Shown here: one piece after another, positions 46,757 through 56,133 of the stretch
How the letters are laid out: each line of letters opens with the position of its first letter
Numbering within the stretch: position 1 is the first letter of the stretch
Assembly (NCBI RefSeq): GCF_003590095.1
Contig: NC_039478.1
Location: 23,126,001 to 23,190,000, forward strand
DNA from: Trichoplusia ni
Lineage: Eukaryota; Arthropoda; Insecta; Lepidoptera; Noctuidae
DNA: 64,000 nucleotides
Direction of reading: 5' to 3'
The notes under the pieces: model-generated
Database searches by the model: none
What the model was told of the DNA's origin: nothing
The model's input: the letters and a program-made list of their open reading frames with translations, nothing else
Made by a program: the position numbers and the translations under genes

Positions 46757-48081
46757 ATGAGCACTGTAAGTATTACCAGACATTATTATATACGTGCCTA
46801 TACAAGTGACGGAGGCTTTTTAGTAAATTACCCACGAAATTATCTTGCAAACTAAATAAACCTCGGAACAATATTTTTTTGTCTTTCTTTACATATAATT
46901 AGGATCAACACTGTATTTAATATTTGTTTGGTTTTCAGACAAAAGGTCCTTTAGCTAAAGATGAGGTGGCCTTGCTAATTGACCTTATTGAAGCTAATAA
47001 GGTGATTACAAGCAAGGCTACAAACGCTGCCAATAATCAGCTTAAAGAAGCTGCCTGGACTAAAATTACAGGAGCATTCAATGCATCTGTATCAAGTTAC
47101 CCGCGAAGAACAGAGCAACTTAAATTGAAATGGGAGAATTTAAAAAAAACTGCTCGTAAAAGATCTACCAAAATTAGGATGAACCAAATTAAGGTAGTCA
47201 TTTCGTCCTTACTCTTGTGTATTTTTATATACATAGATGACATCTAGGTATATAAAAATGAATCAACACATTGTGTTAATAATATAATGTATCTACACTT
47301 GCAGACAGGTGGTGGCAAGCCAGAATACATTCCACCAGATGATGCACTGGACAGAGTGGCATCCATTTTAGGTGCAACATGTGAGGGTTACACTGTATCA
47401 TTTGGAGGAGATGCTGAGGTGACGGTAGATTCCGAGGTGACGGTAGATTCCGAGGTTTTGAATGATGGTGGTGTCGAAAATGAGATTGAATCATCAGGGA
47501 ATATCCAACAGCTGGTTGTGACAAGTCCGAAACCAAAGAAATTCTTTTTTAAATCTCCCAGTGGCAAGAATATTAGTATGTATCTACTGTCAGCAATTGT
47601 TCGCAATTGTATATGATAAAACACAAACATATTTAACTGCTAAGTACTCATAGATTAATATATCGACAAAATATAGTTATTAATAATTATTTAAAATAAG
47701 TGTTTGCATGCTATGTATAGGTCAAATGTTTGTTACTAATATTTTATATAAGACCTTAAATACCCAACTATTTTGGGTAATTCACATTTATATGGATGTG
47801 TAATCTAAACAGTTTTTAGTACATTTGGGATGGTCTGGAAAAACTAATTTACATTATTGCAATTAAACCAATTTTTTAAGTAATAATTATATTTATTTTC
47901 AGATAAAGAAAAACGTAGGCTACTGGATGATGACATAAGGACTCGAGCTGCACGAAATCAAGCTATTGCTGATTATTATATTACTAAAAAGAAGAAATTA
48001 GAATTAGAAATAGAACACATGGAATTAACAAATAAAAAGTTAAAATTAGACTTAGAGCAAAATAAAGAAGTATTAAAATAA
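46757..48081 (+). CDS. Harbinger-associated Myb/SANT-like DNA-binding protein (4 exons)
   Basis: Exons 46757-46765, 46939-47193, 47305-47575 and 47903-48081. Donors are GTAAGT, GTAGTC and GTATGT; acceptors are TTTTCAG, CTTGCAG and TTTTCAG. Phases agree and give 237 codons ending in TAA, with AATAAA at 48077-48082. Residues about 7-80 form a Myb/SANT-like helix-turn-helix domain (KDEVALLIDLIE, AAWTKITGAFN, RTEQLKLKWENLKK), followed by the TGGGKPEY block common after this domain in insect Myb/SANT proteins. The C-terminus (about 180-237) is highly charged and predicted coiled coil (KKKLELEIEHMELTNKKLKL). In known Harbinger systems such a protein helps the transposase bind ends and enter the nucleus. 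The ATG choice is set by the first donor, three codons downstream. A tandem VTVDSE duplication lies in exon 3. Domesticated host gene is the alternative, but TIRs enclose it. Confidence 0.8.
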
Positions 48082-48241
48082 AGTTTTGTTTTTCTTTATT
48101 GAATGAACTTACAATTACACTTCAATTCACAGTTATTCACTCAAATCAAATCTGGAACAAATAAAATATACCTAACATTAATCATGTATGTGTCATCATG
48201 CATGCAGTTATTGAAATGAAAGACATGGGATCACAAATAAC

Positions 48242-48520
48242 TTACTCTCCAAAGTAATTGTTTATCAAGTCTTGTCGCTCATCAATATTATTGTCACTAG
48301 GTTCATGTAACACCATATTAACAAAGGATATATTTCTGAAAAAATAAATTACTAACAGCAGTTTTGTTTAAGCGAAATCTATACGTGAATTCGCTACTGT
48401 TTCATTCGTTCATATGGTTTACGCGGGTCTTGTTATTTTTATGGGATTCTTCTTCAAAATCATGTCCCAATCAGATAATTCCATTAACATGGATAAATCA
48501 CTTTCACTAGACTCGGACAT
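48242..48520 (-). pseudogene. Remnant of a Harbinger (HARBI1-like) transposase
   Basis: The N-terminal piece starts with ATG at 48520 and encodes an acidic MSESSESDLSMLMELSDWDM, then reaches a stop at 48419 after losing the expected continuation. An acceptor (TTTATTTTTTCAG, just above 48335) opens the final exon 48335-48242, which encodes FVNMVLHEPSDNNIDERQDL then INNYFGE and a stop, resembling the end of HARBI1-type nucleases (...RDELVNNYF). The DDE catalytic domain, several hundred codons, is missing. The remnant is convergent with the Myb/SANT gene; its AATAAA (complement of TTTATT near 48096) lies within 20 bases of the other gene's signal. Confidence 0.75.
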
Positions 48521-48955
48521 ACTAGAAACACTGCACTTCTACGAATGTATTTGAAAGATAGTTTACGATATATTTGCATATCCCTGCAATTCGACGGATT
48601 GACAAATTTGGTTATCTCTTGTATTGACATCACTGACAGATAGCTATCAAAAGGATATTGGGACGCATAATGTTGCAATTTCATAGAAATATCTATCTGC
48701 GTTAAGAGATAGACCCTCCCAACGATAGATAGCGTATGGCGGTTAGTTGTCATACCCATCAGTATTATATTGGAACATCAAAACCGATGATAGATAGAAT
48801 TTTCTATCTTTAGTAGGCCAAAACTGGTGATAGATAAGTTATTGGAATCGGCCGTAAGTTGATAACTGCTGTGAAGACTCTAAAATGAAAGACGGTGACA
48901 TTGTATTTCTTACATATAATATTGTAGTTGAAAATGTTAGAGATTTTATTAAAGA

Positions 48956-49228
48956 CTAGCTGTTGCCCGCGACTTCGTCCGCGCGGTTAGAAGATATAAG
49001 TTATGATTTATACCTGCCCTATTTTTCTCACATTTTCCATTGTATCTTCGCTCCTATTAGTCGCATCGTGATGATATATAGCCTATAACCTTCCTCGATG
49101 AATGGTCTATTCAACACAAAAAGAAGTTTTCGATTTGGACCAGTAGTTTCTGAGATTAGTGCGTTCAAACAAACAAACAAACAAACAAACAAACTCTTCA
49201 GCTTTATATATTAGTATAGAAGTATAGA
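48956..49228 (-). mobile_element. Non-autonomous Helitron-like element, family H1
   Basis: Minus strand: TC (49228-49227) after A, four GTTTG units, and CTAG end (48959-48956) before T. A small duplication of CTATACTT at the start makes it slightly longer than its relatives. Confidence 0.75.
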
Positions 49229-49354
49229 TGCAAAGATGAATAATTGTATTTAATTTACGAACTAATTGAAACACAAATCGGAAATAGTGATAAAGAAAAG
49301 TATTGAATCGCGAAATAATTTTATGGAAATGAAAAAATATTGCGCTTGAAGTTT

Positions 49355-49690
49355 TATTATTTTTTTCTAAAAAGAATGGAATGTATATAAGTTTGACCGT
49401 TTGTCTGAACACGCACGAGCTCTTGTTTGATATACAAGGTTTACACGGGATACAAGGAGGGCGGAGCCTTAGTATTGCGCATGCGCCAGGCTCCTCGCGG
49501 CACTGCTGTCCTAGTAACTCGAGCGAAATTCTGGTACATTTTGGTGGAAATCTTGCGTCGAACTACCAGGCTAGCAGAAACGTGAGGAGATTCGAAACCA
49601 CGCCTATTATGTACAAATTGAACCAATCAGCGATTCCCAAAAGTAACCTAAACTTCGTCAGTAACGCCCATGCTTGTCACACGACTACTC
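49355..49690 (-). repeat. Interspersed repeat C, copy 2
   Basis: Partner of 26560-26895 with the same landmarks. It lacks the TACGAGAGGAGTATA insertion seen near 26638. A 61-codon frame here and the 105-codon frame there share only part of their sequence. Confidence 0.6.
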
Positions 49691-50144
49691 TTGCGGGATA
49701 ATCAATTTTACGGTTACGGGATGTCACTGTAAAGCAATATGACGTTGTTTGCCGGTCGGTTTTAAGCATTTTTCCAGCTCGCTTTCATATTCGCGTATTC
49801 GCTATCCTTGGATAGCGAATGTTTGAGATAACATGATACAGAATTAAACATACTGCAGTCAAAAATTTCAAATTCTCTCTAATAGATCATATAATTGGTC
49901 ATTTGATGTTTTAATATCAAATATCCGTTATAAAGATCAGCATACACAAACGTAGTTTCATGTGGTTCTGTCATTGAAATCAATAAATTCCTAGTTGCGA
50001 TCTCGGTCTAGGAATTGTTGCGCAATTTGTTACTACGATACTTATTTTTCAGGTTATCAAAATATTTTATTAGGTAGGATAGGCATCCAGACGGGTAAAC
50101 ACCCGCATATCAACATATATCGCAATACTTTGTTTCAATTAAGC
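49691..50144. other. Non-coding stretch with a 24-bp near-palindrome
   Basis: ATTCGCTATCC, TT, GGATAGCGAAT at 49797-49820. No gene. Confidence 0.5.
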
Positions 50145-50595
50145 TAATTATTATTAACTTATTATTTTTTATTTTATTTTTTTCAGCCGTTATTTTCCCA
50201 CTGCAGGGCAAAGGCCTCCCTTAGATTCTTCCACTTTGTCCGGTCTATTGCTTTTGCCATCCACTGTTTGTGGTACGCATCCAGTTCGTCGCGCCATCTC
50301 ATTCGAGGCCGTTCTCGTCGCCGTTTTATGTTTGATGGAACCCAGACAGACTTTAGCCCAGGAGTTATCGGGCAAGCGACAAGCGTGGCCGGCCCATTCC
50401 CATTTTAAATGGGCAGCTTTCAGACCAACGTCAGCGATTTGTGATTTGGAACGCAGTATACTTTTCCGTATTCGGTCAACCAGTTTAACTCCTAACATAC
50501 TGCGCTCCATGGCTCATTGGCAAACCCCGAGGACAGACTTTTGATGTTGCGTCAAAGACCAAGTTTGTGCTCCATATGTTAGAACGGGAAGAATA
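50145..50595 (-). pseudogene. 3' end of an RTE-like LINE
   Basis: The minus strand encodes LPVLTYGAQTWSLTQ (near 50590-50545), an in-frame stop where the family has CQRAMERSMLG, then AMERSMLGVKLVDRIRKSIL, SQIADVGLKAAHLKWEWAGH and ACRLPDNSWAK. These are familiar from the part after the reverse transcriptase of RTE-clade LINEs abundant in moths (AMERSILGVK...TDVxxKxxxLKWxWAGHxxR). The non-coding end GGCCTTTGCCCTGCAGTGGG, then AAAATAACGGCTGA and an AT tail matches the usual RTE terminus. The later part (EMARRTGCVPQTVDGKSNRP) keeps the DELDAY/PxxW-like region in damaged form. 5' truncated, non-functional. Confidence 0.75.
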
Positions 50596-50986
50596 CGTAC
50601 GCAAGAAGAAGCTAAAAATAACTAAAAATAATGAAAGAAAATATCATGACGGACCAAAAGGGCCGATGCTTATTATATATCGATACTTGACAAATATCAA
50701 ACCTCCCACGCCCCTTGCAGCAGATGAACAGTATCGTGTAAGGCTGAGGCTCACTAGAGCAGCGGTGAAGGCACCGTACATCTCGATTTCCATCGGCTTT
50801 CCTTTCGAAATATGGCAAATACTTAGTAGTATCCTTCTTACAATTTATTCAATATATATTTTTTTCATAATACAGTTACTTGTGCTGAGGTAAATGAACA
50901 AATCATAGTAGCAGTTATGGAATCTATCGGATACAAAACAAGTGAGTTAAAAATCTTTATAGATAATTGCATGATGAATAATTTTT
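50596..50986. other. No recognised feature
   Basis: Contains a moderately GC-rich part (50700-50800) without a motif. The two overlapping short frames show no family resemblance. Confidence 0.45.
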
Positions 50987-51281
50987 GTCTTATTATTATT
51001 ATATGTATCTCTTTTCATTCACGGGCTAACTTCATGAGAAGAGACCTGGTCCTTTTTTAAGGCGTGAACGGGGACACAGGTCCAACGCACAGAGGCCTTC
51101 TTGAGAACTTTAATATAAATTCACCTCCGCTCTATGGGAGAACAGAGATGAAGAATCCAAAGTAGATGCAAAACTATTGCAATATGTATGTAAAACTAAA
51201 TAGGCTATTTTATAAATGAGACATGTTAAGTGGACCAGTTCTTTAAAATTATTCGAAGAACTATGGCACCTGCCTTTTTTT
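50987..51281 (-). mobile_element. Non-coding TAA-tailed element V, truncated copy V-b
   Basis: Minus strand, about 295 bp. It starts at GGCAGGTGCCATAG, directly after the A-rich TAA tail of V-a, and ends ATATAATAATAATAAG near 50987. It matches the last part of V-a closely but lacks about 23 bp (ACAATGTGATGGGGC-containing segment). Carries the hairpin core GGACCTGTGTCC and the second hairpin CCTTAAAAAAGG (51051-51062). Confidence 0.7.
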
Positions 51282-52072
51282 TTATTATATGTATCTCTTT
51301 TCATTCACGGGCTAACTTCATGAGAAGAGACCCGGTCCTTTTTAAAGGCTTGAACGGGGACACAGGTCCAACGCACAGAGGCCTTCTTGAGAACTTTAAT
51401 ATACAATGTGATGGGGCATCTACTAGGGATAATTCACCTCCGCTCTATGGGAGAACAGAGATGAAGAATCCAAAGTAGATGCAAAACTATTGCAATATGT
51501 ATGTAAAACTAAATAGGCTATTATATAAATGAGACATGTTAAGTGGACCAGTTCCTTAAAATGATTCGGAGAACTATGACACCTGCCTTTTTCCACATGG
51601 TAATGCAAACAATTAGGCAGGCGGTGACTCGCCGCTCACTAGATGGGCCCCCTATAATACCGTCACGATTGACAGCAGGTGGGCAACACCAGTGCGAGCG
51701 GCTAGGGGTGTAGAGAGGTGCGACACCGATTTCACCATCGCGGGTCACAGACCCGGAGCGGGTTTCCTCGTTATTACGCCATTAGACACTTCCACCCCCG
51801 AGCATATAGCTCTAGCGACCCCTCTCTAGCCAGCCAGTTAAGGCAAGAAAGAGCTGGGAGTCCCCATAAAGAGTGACCCCCTGGGGTATTCAGGTTCCAT
51901 TGTGTCGCTACTCACAAACAGCTCGCCACAAGCTGCCCTGCGGATGTATGCTCCTACATAGACCTTCAGATACATTTTTTATTTATATCTCAAGGTTTGG
52001 AAAAGCATACTAATGTACCCTCTTGGCATGCGTTATTCCCATGGAGAGAGAGAACGACTAGCCCCGAGGGGT
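51282..52072 (-). mobile_element. Non-coding TAA-tailed element V, copy V-a
   Basis: Minus strand, about 790 bp, beginning with the self-complementary CCCCTCGGGG (52071-52062) right at the TAA tail of LINE I and ending in ATATAATAAAAAA (about 51292-51282). It has no ORF above about 70 codons and no match to LINE coding sequence. Near the 3' end are TTGGACCTGTGTCCCC (51372-51357) and CCTTTAAAAAGG (51348-51337), which resemble the 3' UTR hairpins of the adjacent LINEs. I infer a non-autonomous element copied by their enzyme. A diverged relative is at 24560-25000. It could instead be the joined UTRs of a larger, internally deleted LINE. Confidence 0.65.
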
Positions 52073-52106
52073 TTATATTATTATTATCGGAAGTATTTTA
52101 CTTTCT

Positions 52107-52159
52107 CAGCCCTTGGCTGGTTTAAACCACATTTACGGGTCAAGACCAAGTAAATGCGG
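52107..52159 (-). ncRNA. 3' UTR hairpin pair of LINE I
   Basis: Hairpin 1: CCGCATTTAC pairs with GTAAATGTGG (10 pairs, one G-T). Inside the stem is a TT bulge, then GGTC-TT-GACC and a single C. Hairpin 2: CAGCC-AAG-GGCTG. The same plan with different stem sequence occurs in elements II (56232-56176) and III (57260-57203); hairpin 1 also occurs in IV (59132-59100). Likely the part of the RNA that the reverse transcriptase recognises. Confidence 0.65.
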
Positions 52160-52184
52160 CGTGTGGTGTTTAAATCATACGTTG

Positions 52185-55100
52185 TTAACTATCGTCTAAT
52201 GACAGGAACTTTCTCACTATGCGGCAGGTATTTAAAATAGCAGCTTTTTGTATGGTAATATATAACGACTTTCTTAAATCTATTATTTTTAGGCTATTGT
52301 GGAGATGGTTTGGAATGACACCAGTACTGGAGAGCACTAAAGGAACGACAAAGACTTTTTCTTGTCTCCATATTCGGGCGACCTCTTCTTTAAGCTCTGC
52401 GTACTTACTAATCTTTTCAGCTATTGTCTTCTGTAGGTTGTGAGTGTTGGGGACGGCTATATCTATAAGGTAAGTGGTTTTATTTTCTTTATCCATTAAA
52501 ATTATATCCGGTCTATTGTAGTGAATAGTTCTATCGGTAAGTATTGCTCTATCATAATAGAGCTTGTGTGTATTATTTTCCAGGACAGTTTGGGGTGTGT
52601 ATTTATAATAGGGTAAGTTACAATTTTCTATTAATTTATATTTCAGAGCAAGTTGCTGGTGTATGATATTGGCTACTTGGTTATGTCTATGGGTGTAGTC
52701 AGTCTGGGTGAGGGATGTACATGCACCCGTTATGTGCTGAATGGTCTCTGGTTGAGATTGGCATTTGCGGCATTTATCATTTACGACTGTTGGATCTTTA
52801 ATTATGTACTTCCTATAATTTTTTGTATTAATAATCTGGTCTTGAATAGCTAAAATAAATCCTTCAGTTTCGGGGAATAGACTACCTACTTTTAACCATT
52901 TATTAGAAGCTATTGGATCTACATGGGGTTGTTCAAGATCATGAGGATGCCTGCCGTGTAGTACCTTTCTCTTCCAGGTGTCCATTTTTTGAATCTGGTA
53001 ATGAGAATTACAAATATTTATAACGTCGGTCTGATCGTGTAGGTTCAGAGGAGAGTAACTGTCATCATTTTGGGCTATTGCTTTATGGATATCACTAGTT
53101 TCAGATTTTGTAAGGAAAAATGATTTTAATCTACTAATTTGCTTCTGCCATAGATGGTGGATATCAATTAGGCCTCTTCCGCCATCCTGTCTTTTGATGG
53201 TTAATCTTTCTATGGCAGATTTTGGATGTAAATTATTATGTTTCGTAAGTGTAGTACGTGTGGTTCTTTCTATTTGCTCTATATCTGTTTTAGACCACTT
53301 AATTACTCCGAAAGAGTATGTTAAGATTGGTATTGCATATGTGTTTATTGCTTTAATAAGGTTTTTTCCTGCTAGATGACTTCTGCATAATGCATTTACT
53401 CTCCTTCTGTACTCTGTATCTAATGTGCTCTTAATAGCTGTATGATCAAGACCTTTTTGCTGTTTATATCCCAAATATTTATACAAGTCTGTGGGTTCCA
53501 TTGCGGTAATAGAATCGGTACTGTTAACAGGATAATCACCAGGTTTGATTTTGCCTCTAACAATATGCAGCGTCTTACATTTATCTAACCCAAATTTCAT
53601 GTTAATGTCATTACTAAATTGTGAAGTGGTATCTATTAATTTTTTCATATCTTGTTCAGATTTGGAATATAACTTAATGTCATCCATATAAATCAGATGT
53701 GAAATAACAACTTCCCGTGTGTTATGTTTGAGGCAATATCCAACCTGGCTCCGCTGTAGCATAGAGGACAAAGGGTTCAACGCTAGGCAAAACCATAAGG
53801 GACTCAAGGAATCTCCTTGGTAAATACCTTTTCGAATTAAAATTTCTCTAGTAATAATGGAATTGCGGTCATAATTTACTTGCAAAGAAGTTTTCCATCG
53901 GGTCATAATATTGCTTAAGAATTCTATAATTTTAAAGTTAACTCTGTAAATTTGTAATACTTTAATTAGCCAGGAGTGAGGTATACTATCAAATGCTTTC
54001 TGGTAATCTATATAAGTACAATGGAGATTCCTGCTTTTTGTAGATGCATGTTTATGAATTATAGAGTCTATGATCAACTGTTCCTTACATCCCATATGAT
54101 TCCGCCTGCACCCCTTTTGCTCCTCTGCTAAAATGTTGTGTTGTTCGATATGGCTGTTAATTTTTAAAGTAAGTACCGATGTTAATATTTTATAAATTGT
54201 AGGAAGGCAAGTGATAGGTCTATATTGCGAAGGTTCTGCAGAGTGCTTACCTTTTGGTAGCATATAAGTTACTCCTGTTGCTAAGAAATCCGGTGTTATC
54301 TGTGTACCTACTATTATATCTGTTAAATTCTTTGCTAAACTTCCGTGTATAGAGAATAGTTTCTTATACCAATAGTTATGTATTTTGTCAACCCCTGGGG
54401 ATTTCCAATTATGAAGCCTACTTGTAATATTTAAAACATCTGTTTCGGTAACCTCAGTAAAACGCATCTCTTCTATCGCAGCCCACTTAGCCTCCTCTTC
54501 ATTAATCCACTCTGCGTTTTCATTATACTGTACATGCTCTTCCCATATACTAGACCAAAATGTTTCCAGCGACTCTTTCGTTGGTAGTTCGACATTATTA
54601 TTCTGAGTGATAGTTTCTGCTTGCGGTTTTAATAAATTCCTATAGAACATTTTTTCATTACTATTAAATACTACATTATCATTCCTACGCTGCTGTGCTT
54701 TTTTATATCTTTTCAATCTATGGACTTTAAGCGCAAGTTTTTGTTTCAAAGTGTCTAAAAATTCTTCCGGTTTCCTATTATTGTCCTCATGTCTAGTATG
54801 TGTTATCCTACTTTTAAATATTGTTTCTACTCTTTTAATAACTTTCTTTGATCTATTGTTATTGATATATTGTGTTAGTCTACCACAGTCTGCTCTCAGC
54901 TTCTCTATATCTCTCTCTAATCTAACTTGCCACGCCGGTTTATTATTATGCTTTGGTCTAGTATTTCCTACGTAATCAGTGACTTTATAGCCTAATTCTT
55001 CGGAGATTACAAGAGCTGTGCAGTATACGATTGTATTTAAATCTACTAATTGAGTATCCTCAGAAATAAATTTAGCTAATATATTATTATTAAATACTGA

Positions 55101-56021
55101 AACTAATTGCACAAGTTTGGGACTATATTTAAGTTTAGGTAACCTTAGCCGGGACTCTGGATCCATTCCAGAGTAAAGTACTAGGGTTGTTTTAAACTTT
55201 TCTAATATGTCCGCAGTCCATGAGTCTGGTAATGGATCAGGTTCAGCCAAAGTATTTATATCGTTTTCTATCGTTAAAGTAAGAGATTCTGTCTGAGTAC
55301 CGATATCTGTTCCTAAGTAATTTGGGGTTTGAATGTTTATAACGTGTTGACTAAACGAGTCGTGTGAGAATACATTTACATCTTGATTTTGAGCATCTGA
55401 TAATGAATTTTCATTTCGGTTTTCTTCTAGTTGGGCTCGGACCTCTTCTTTTATCCTATCTAACTCTGTTTGCGGTATCAATTTATTTCTAACTATTGTT
55501 CTTCTTTGGTCTGAGATTCTCTGTTCAGAGACGTTAATTTCCGGGTATTTTTGTGAGAAAAGTTCATGAAGTAGTTTACGGTAAATGGTCATGTCTGTTT
55601 CTAATTTAGTTATGTAATAATATGTACGCATGATAAATAGGTTCACTTCCTTACTCCATCTCATGCGTACTCTAGGTTTGCCAGCCTTGGTGGACGCGGG
55701 CAAAAAGGTATTCACCTCCCGCGCAACATTCAAGGTAGGAGTGGGGGTACCAGCATTACTAATAGGTGAAGATGACAAAGAGGGTGTGTAAGATACTGTA
55801 CTAGGGCTAAATGGTTCTATTGGACTATTTGTCGTGTCTGTCAGTCGGTCAATTTCGTCGAAGGGATCGGCTGTAGTATCCTTATCGGTGGGAGCCCGCC
55901 TGCTCAACTCCTCACCGCTGACGGTTCGCATGCTGAGACACCCAGCGTCAGCTCCAGGTGTGCCCCGGCGATCGCCCCCGGGCAGCGGTCCTATACGTTT
56001 CCTCTTTGAACGAGTCTCCAT
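52185..56021 (-). CDS. Single-ORF LINE polyprotein: Myb-like domain, reverse transcriptase, RLE endonuclease
   Basis: 1278 codons with no stop or frameshift. The N-terminus is basic, then rich in S/T/P to about residue 110. Residues about 119-180 form a Myb-like segment (RWSKEVNLFIMRTYYYITKL...EQRISDQRRTIVRNKL) expected to bind target DNA. The reverse transcriptase spans about 535-855: SPGVDKIHNYW, YIDYQKAFDSI (catalytic D672), YQGDSLSPLWF (735-741) and LIYMDDIKLY with YMDD at 778-781. A thumb-like region follows. A CCHC knuckle C1084-x2-C1087-x8-H1096-x4-C1101 precedes HRHNQ (1111) and RPDI...LIDIAV with D1172 and D1187, as in restriction-like endonucleases of R2/R4-type LINEs. No N-terminal APE endonuclease. 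The protein should nick a TAA-repeat target and copy its own RNA there. It is the only complete copy in the array and may be active. Confidence 0.85.
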   Translation of the reverse strand: METRSKRKRIGPLPGGDRRGTPGADAGCLSMRTVSGEELSRRAPTDKDTTADPFDEIDRLTDTTNSPIEPFSPSTVSYTPSLSSSPISNAGTPTPTLNVAREVNTFLPASTKAGKPRVRMRWSKEVNLFIMRTYYYITKLETDMTIYRKLLHELFSQKYPEINVSEQRISDQRRTIVRNKLIPQTELDRIKEEVRAQLEENRNENSLSDAQNQDVNVFSHDSFSQHVINIQTPNYLGTDIGTQTESLTLTIENDINTLAEPDPLPDSWTADILEKFKTTLVLYSGMDPESRLRLPKLKYSPKLVQLVSVFNNNILAKFISEDTQLVDLNTIVYCTALVISEELGYKVTDYVGNTRPKHNNKPAWQVRLERDIEKLRADCGRLTQYINNNRSKKVIKRVETIFKSRITHTRHEDNNRKPEEFLDTLKQKLALKVHRLKRYKKAQQRRNDNVVFNSNEKMFYRNLLKPQAETITQNNNVELPTKESLETFWSSIWEEHVQYNENAEWINEEEAKWAAIEEMRFTEVTETDVLNITSRLHNWKSPGVDKIHNYWYKKLFSIHGSLAKNLTDIIVGTQITPDFLATGVTYMLPKGKHSAEPSQYRPITCLPTIYKILTSVLTLKINSHIEQHNILAEEQKGCRRNHMGCKEQLIIDSIIHKHASTKSRNLHCTYIDYQKAFDSIPHSWLIKVLQIYRVNFKIIEFLSNIMTRWKTSLQVNYDRNSIITREILIRKGIYQGDSLSPLWFCLALNPLSSMLQRSQVGYCLKHNTREVVISHLIYMDDIKLYSKSEQDMKKLIDTTSQFSNDINMKFGLDKCKTLHIVRGKIKPGDYPVNSTDSITAMEPTDLYKYLGYKQQKGLDHTAIKSTLDTEYRRRVNALCRSHLAGKNLIKAINTYAIPILTYSFGVIKWSKTDIEQIERTTRTTLTKHNNLHPKSAIERLTIKRQDGGRGLIDIHHLWQKQISRLKSFFLTKSETSDIHKAIAQNDDSYSPLNLHDQTDVINICNSHYQIQKMDTWKRKVLHGRHPHDLEQPHVDPIASNKWLKVGSLFPETEGFILAIQDQIINTKNYRKYIIKDPTVVNDKCRKCQSQPETIQHITGACTSLTQTDYTHRHNQVANIIHQQLALKYKLIENCNLPYYKYTPQTVLENNTHKLYYDRAILTDRTIHYNRPDIILMDKENKTTYLIDIAVPNTHNLQKTIAEKISKYAELKEEVARIWRQEKVFVVPLVLSSTGVIPNHLHNSLKIIDLRKSLYITIQKAAILNTCRIVRKFLSLDDS

Positions 56022-56133
56022 GTTGAATGGGTTACCAGAGCCACGTTAGCCACGACAGTAATTTCTCATTCGCGTGTCCGCCCCCCACGTGATTAGATGG
56101 TCAATCAGGACGTGCGGCTGGGTTTTAGGGGGC

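Larger units (their letters stand above)
46293..48854. mobile_element. PIF/Harbinger-type DNA transposon, transposase deleted
   Basis: The left end at 46293-46314 begins TGGCCGATTCCAATAAC and the right end at 48833-48854 is its complement (20 of 22 positions match). TAA flanks both sides (46290-46292 and 48855-48857), the three-base T/A target duplication typical of Harbinger elements. Inside are a plus-strand Myb/SANT gene (46757-48081) and, converging on it, a minus-strand transposase gene of which only the ends remain. ATCTATC/GATAGAT motifs are numerous near both ends. The length of 2562 bp is short for an autonomous element. Mobility would need a transposase from elsewhere. Confidence 0.85.
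52073..56133 (-). mobile_element. RLE-type non-LTR retrotransposon I, apparently full length
   Basis: Minus strand. The 5' end GCCCCCTAAAACCC follows the TAA tail of element II at 56134. It has a 5' UTR of about 112 nt, one ORF (56021-52185), a 3' UTR of about 100 nt with two hairpins (52159-52127 and 52119-52107) and a short tail GATAATAATAATATAA (52087-52072). No poly(A). Insertion in TAA repeats is known for Dong, a Bombyx R4-clade LINE, and this element behaves alike; clade assignment needs a phylogeny. Confidence 0.8.

Noticed and set aside
47276..47630. Minus-strand open frames across the Myb/SANT gene
   Set aside because: Antisense to a spliced, domain-bearing gene; no motif of their own.
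50236..50544. 102-codon plus frame
   Set aside because: Antisense of the RTE-like LINE coding sequence.
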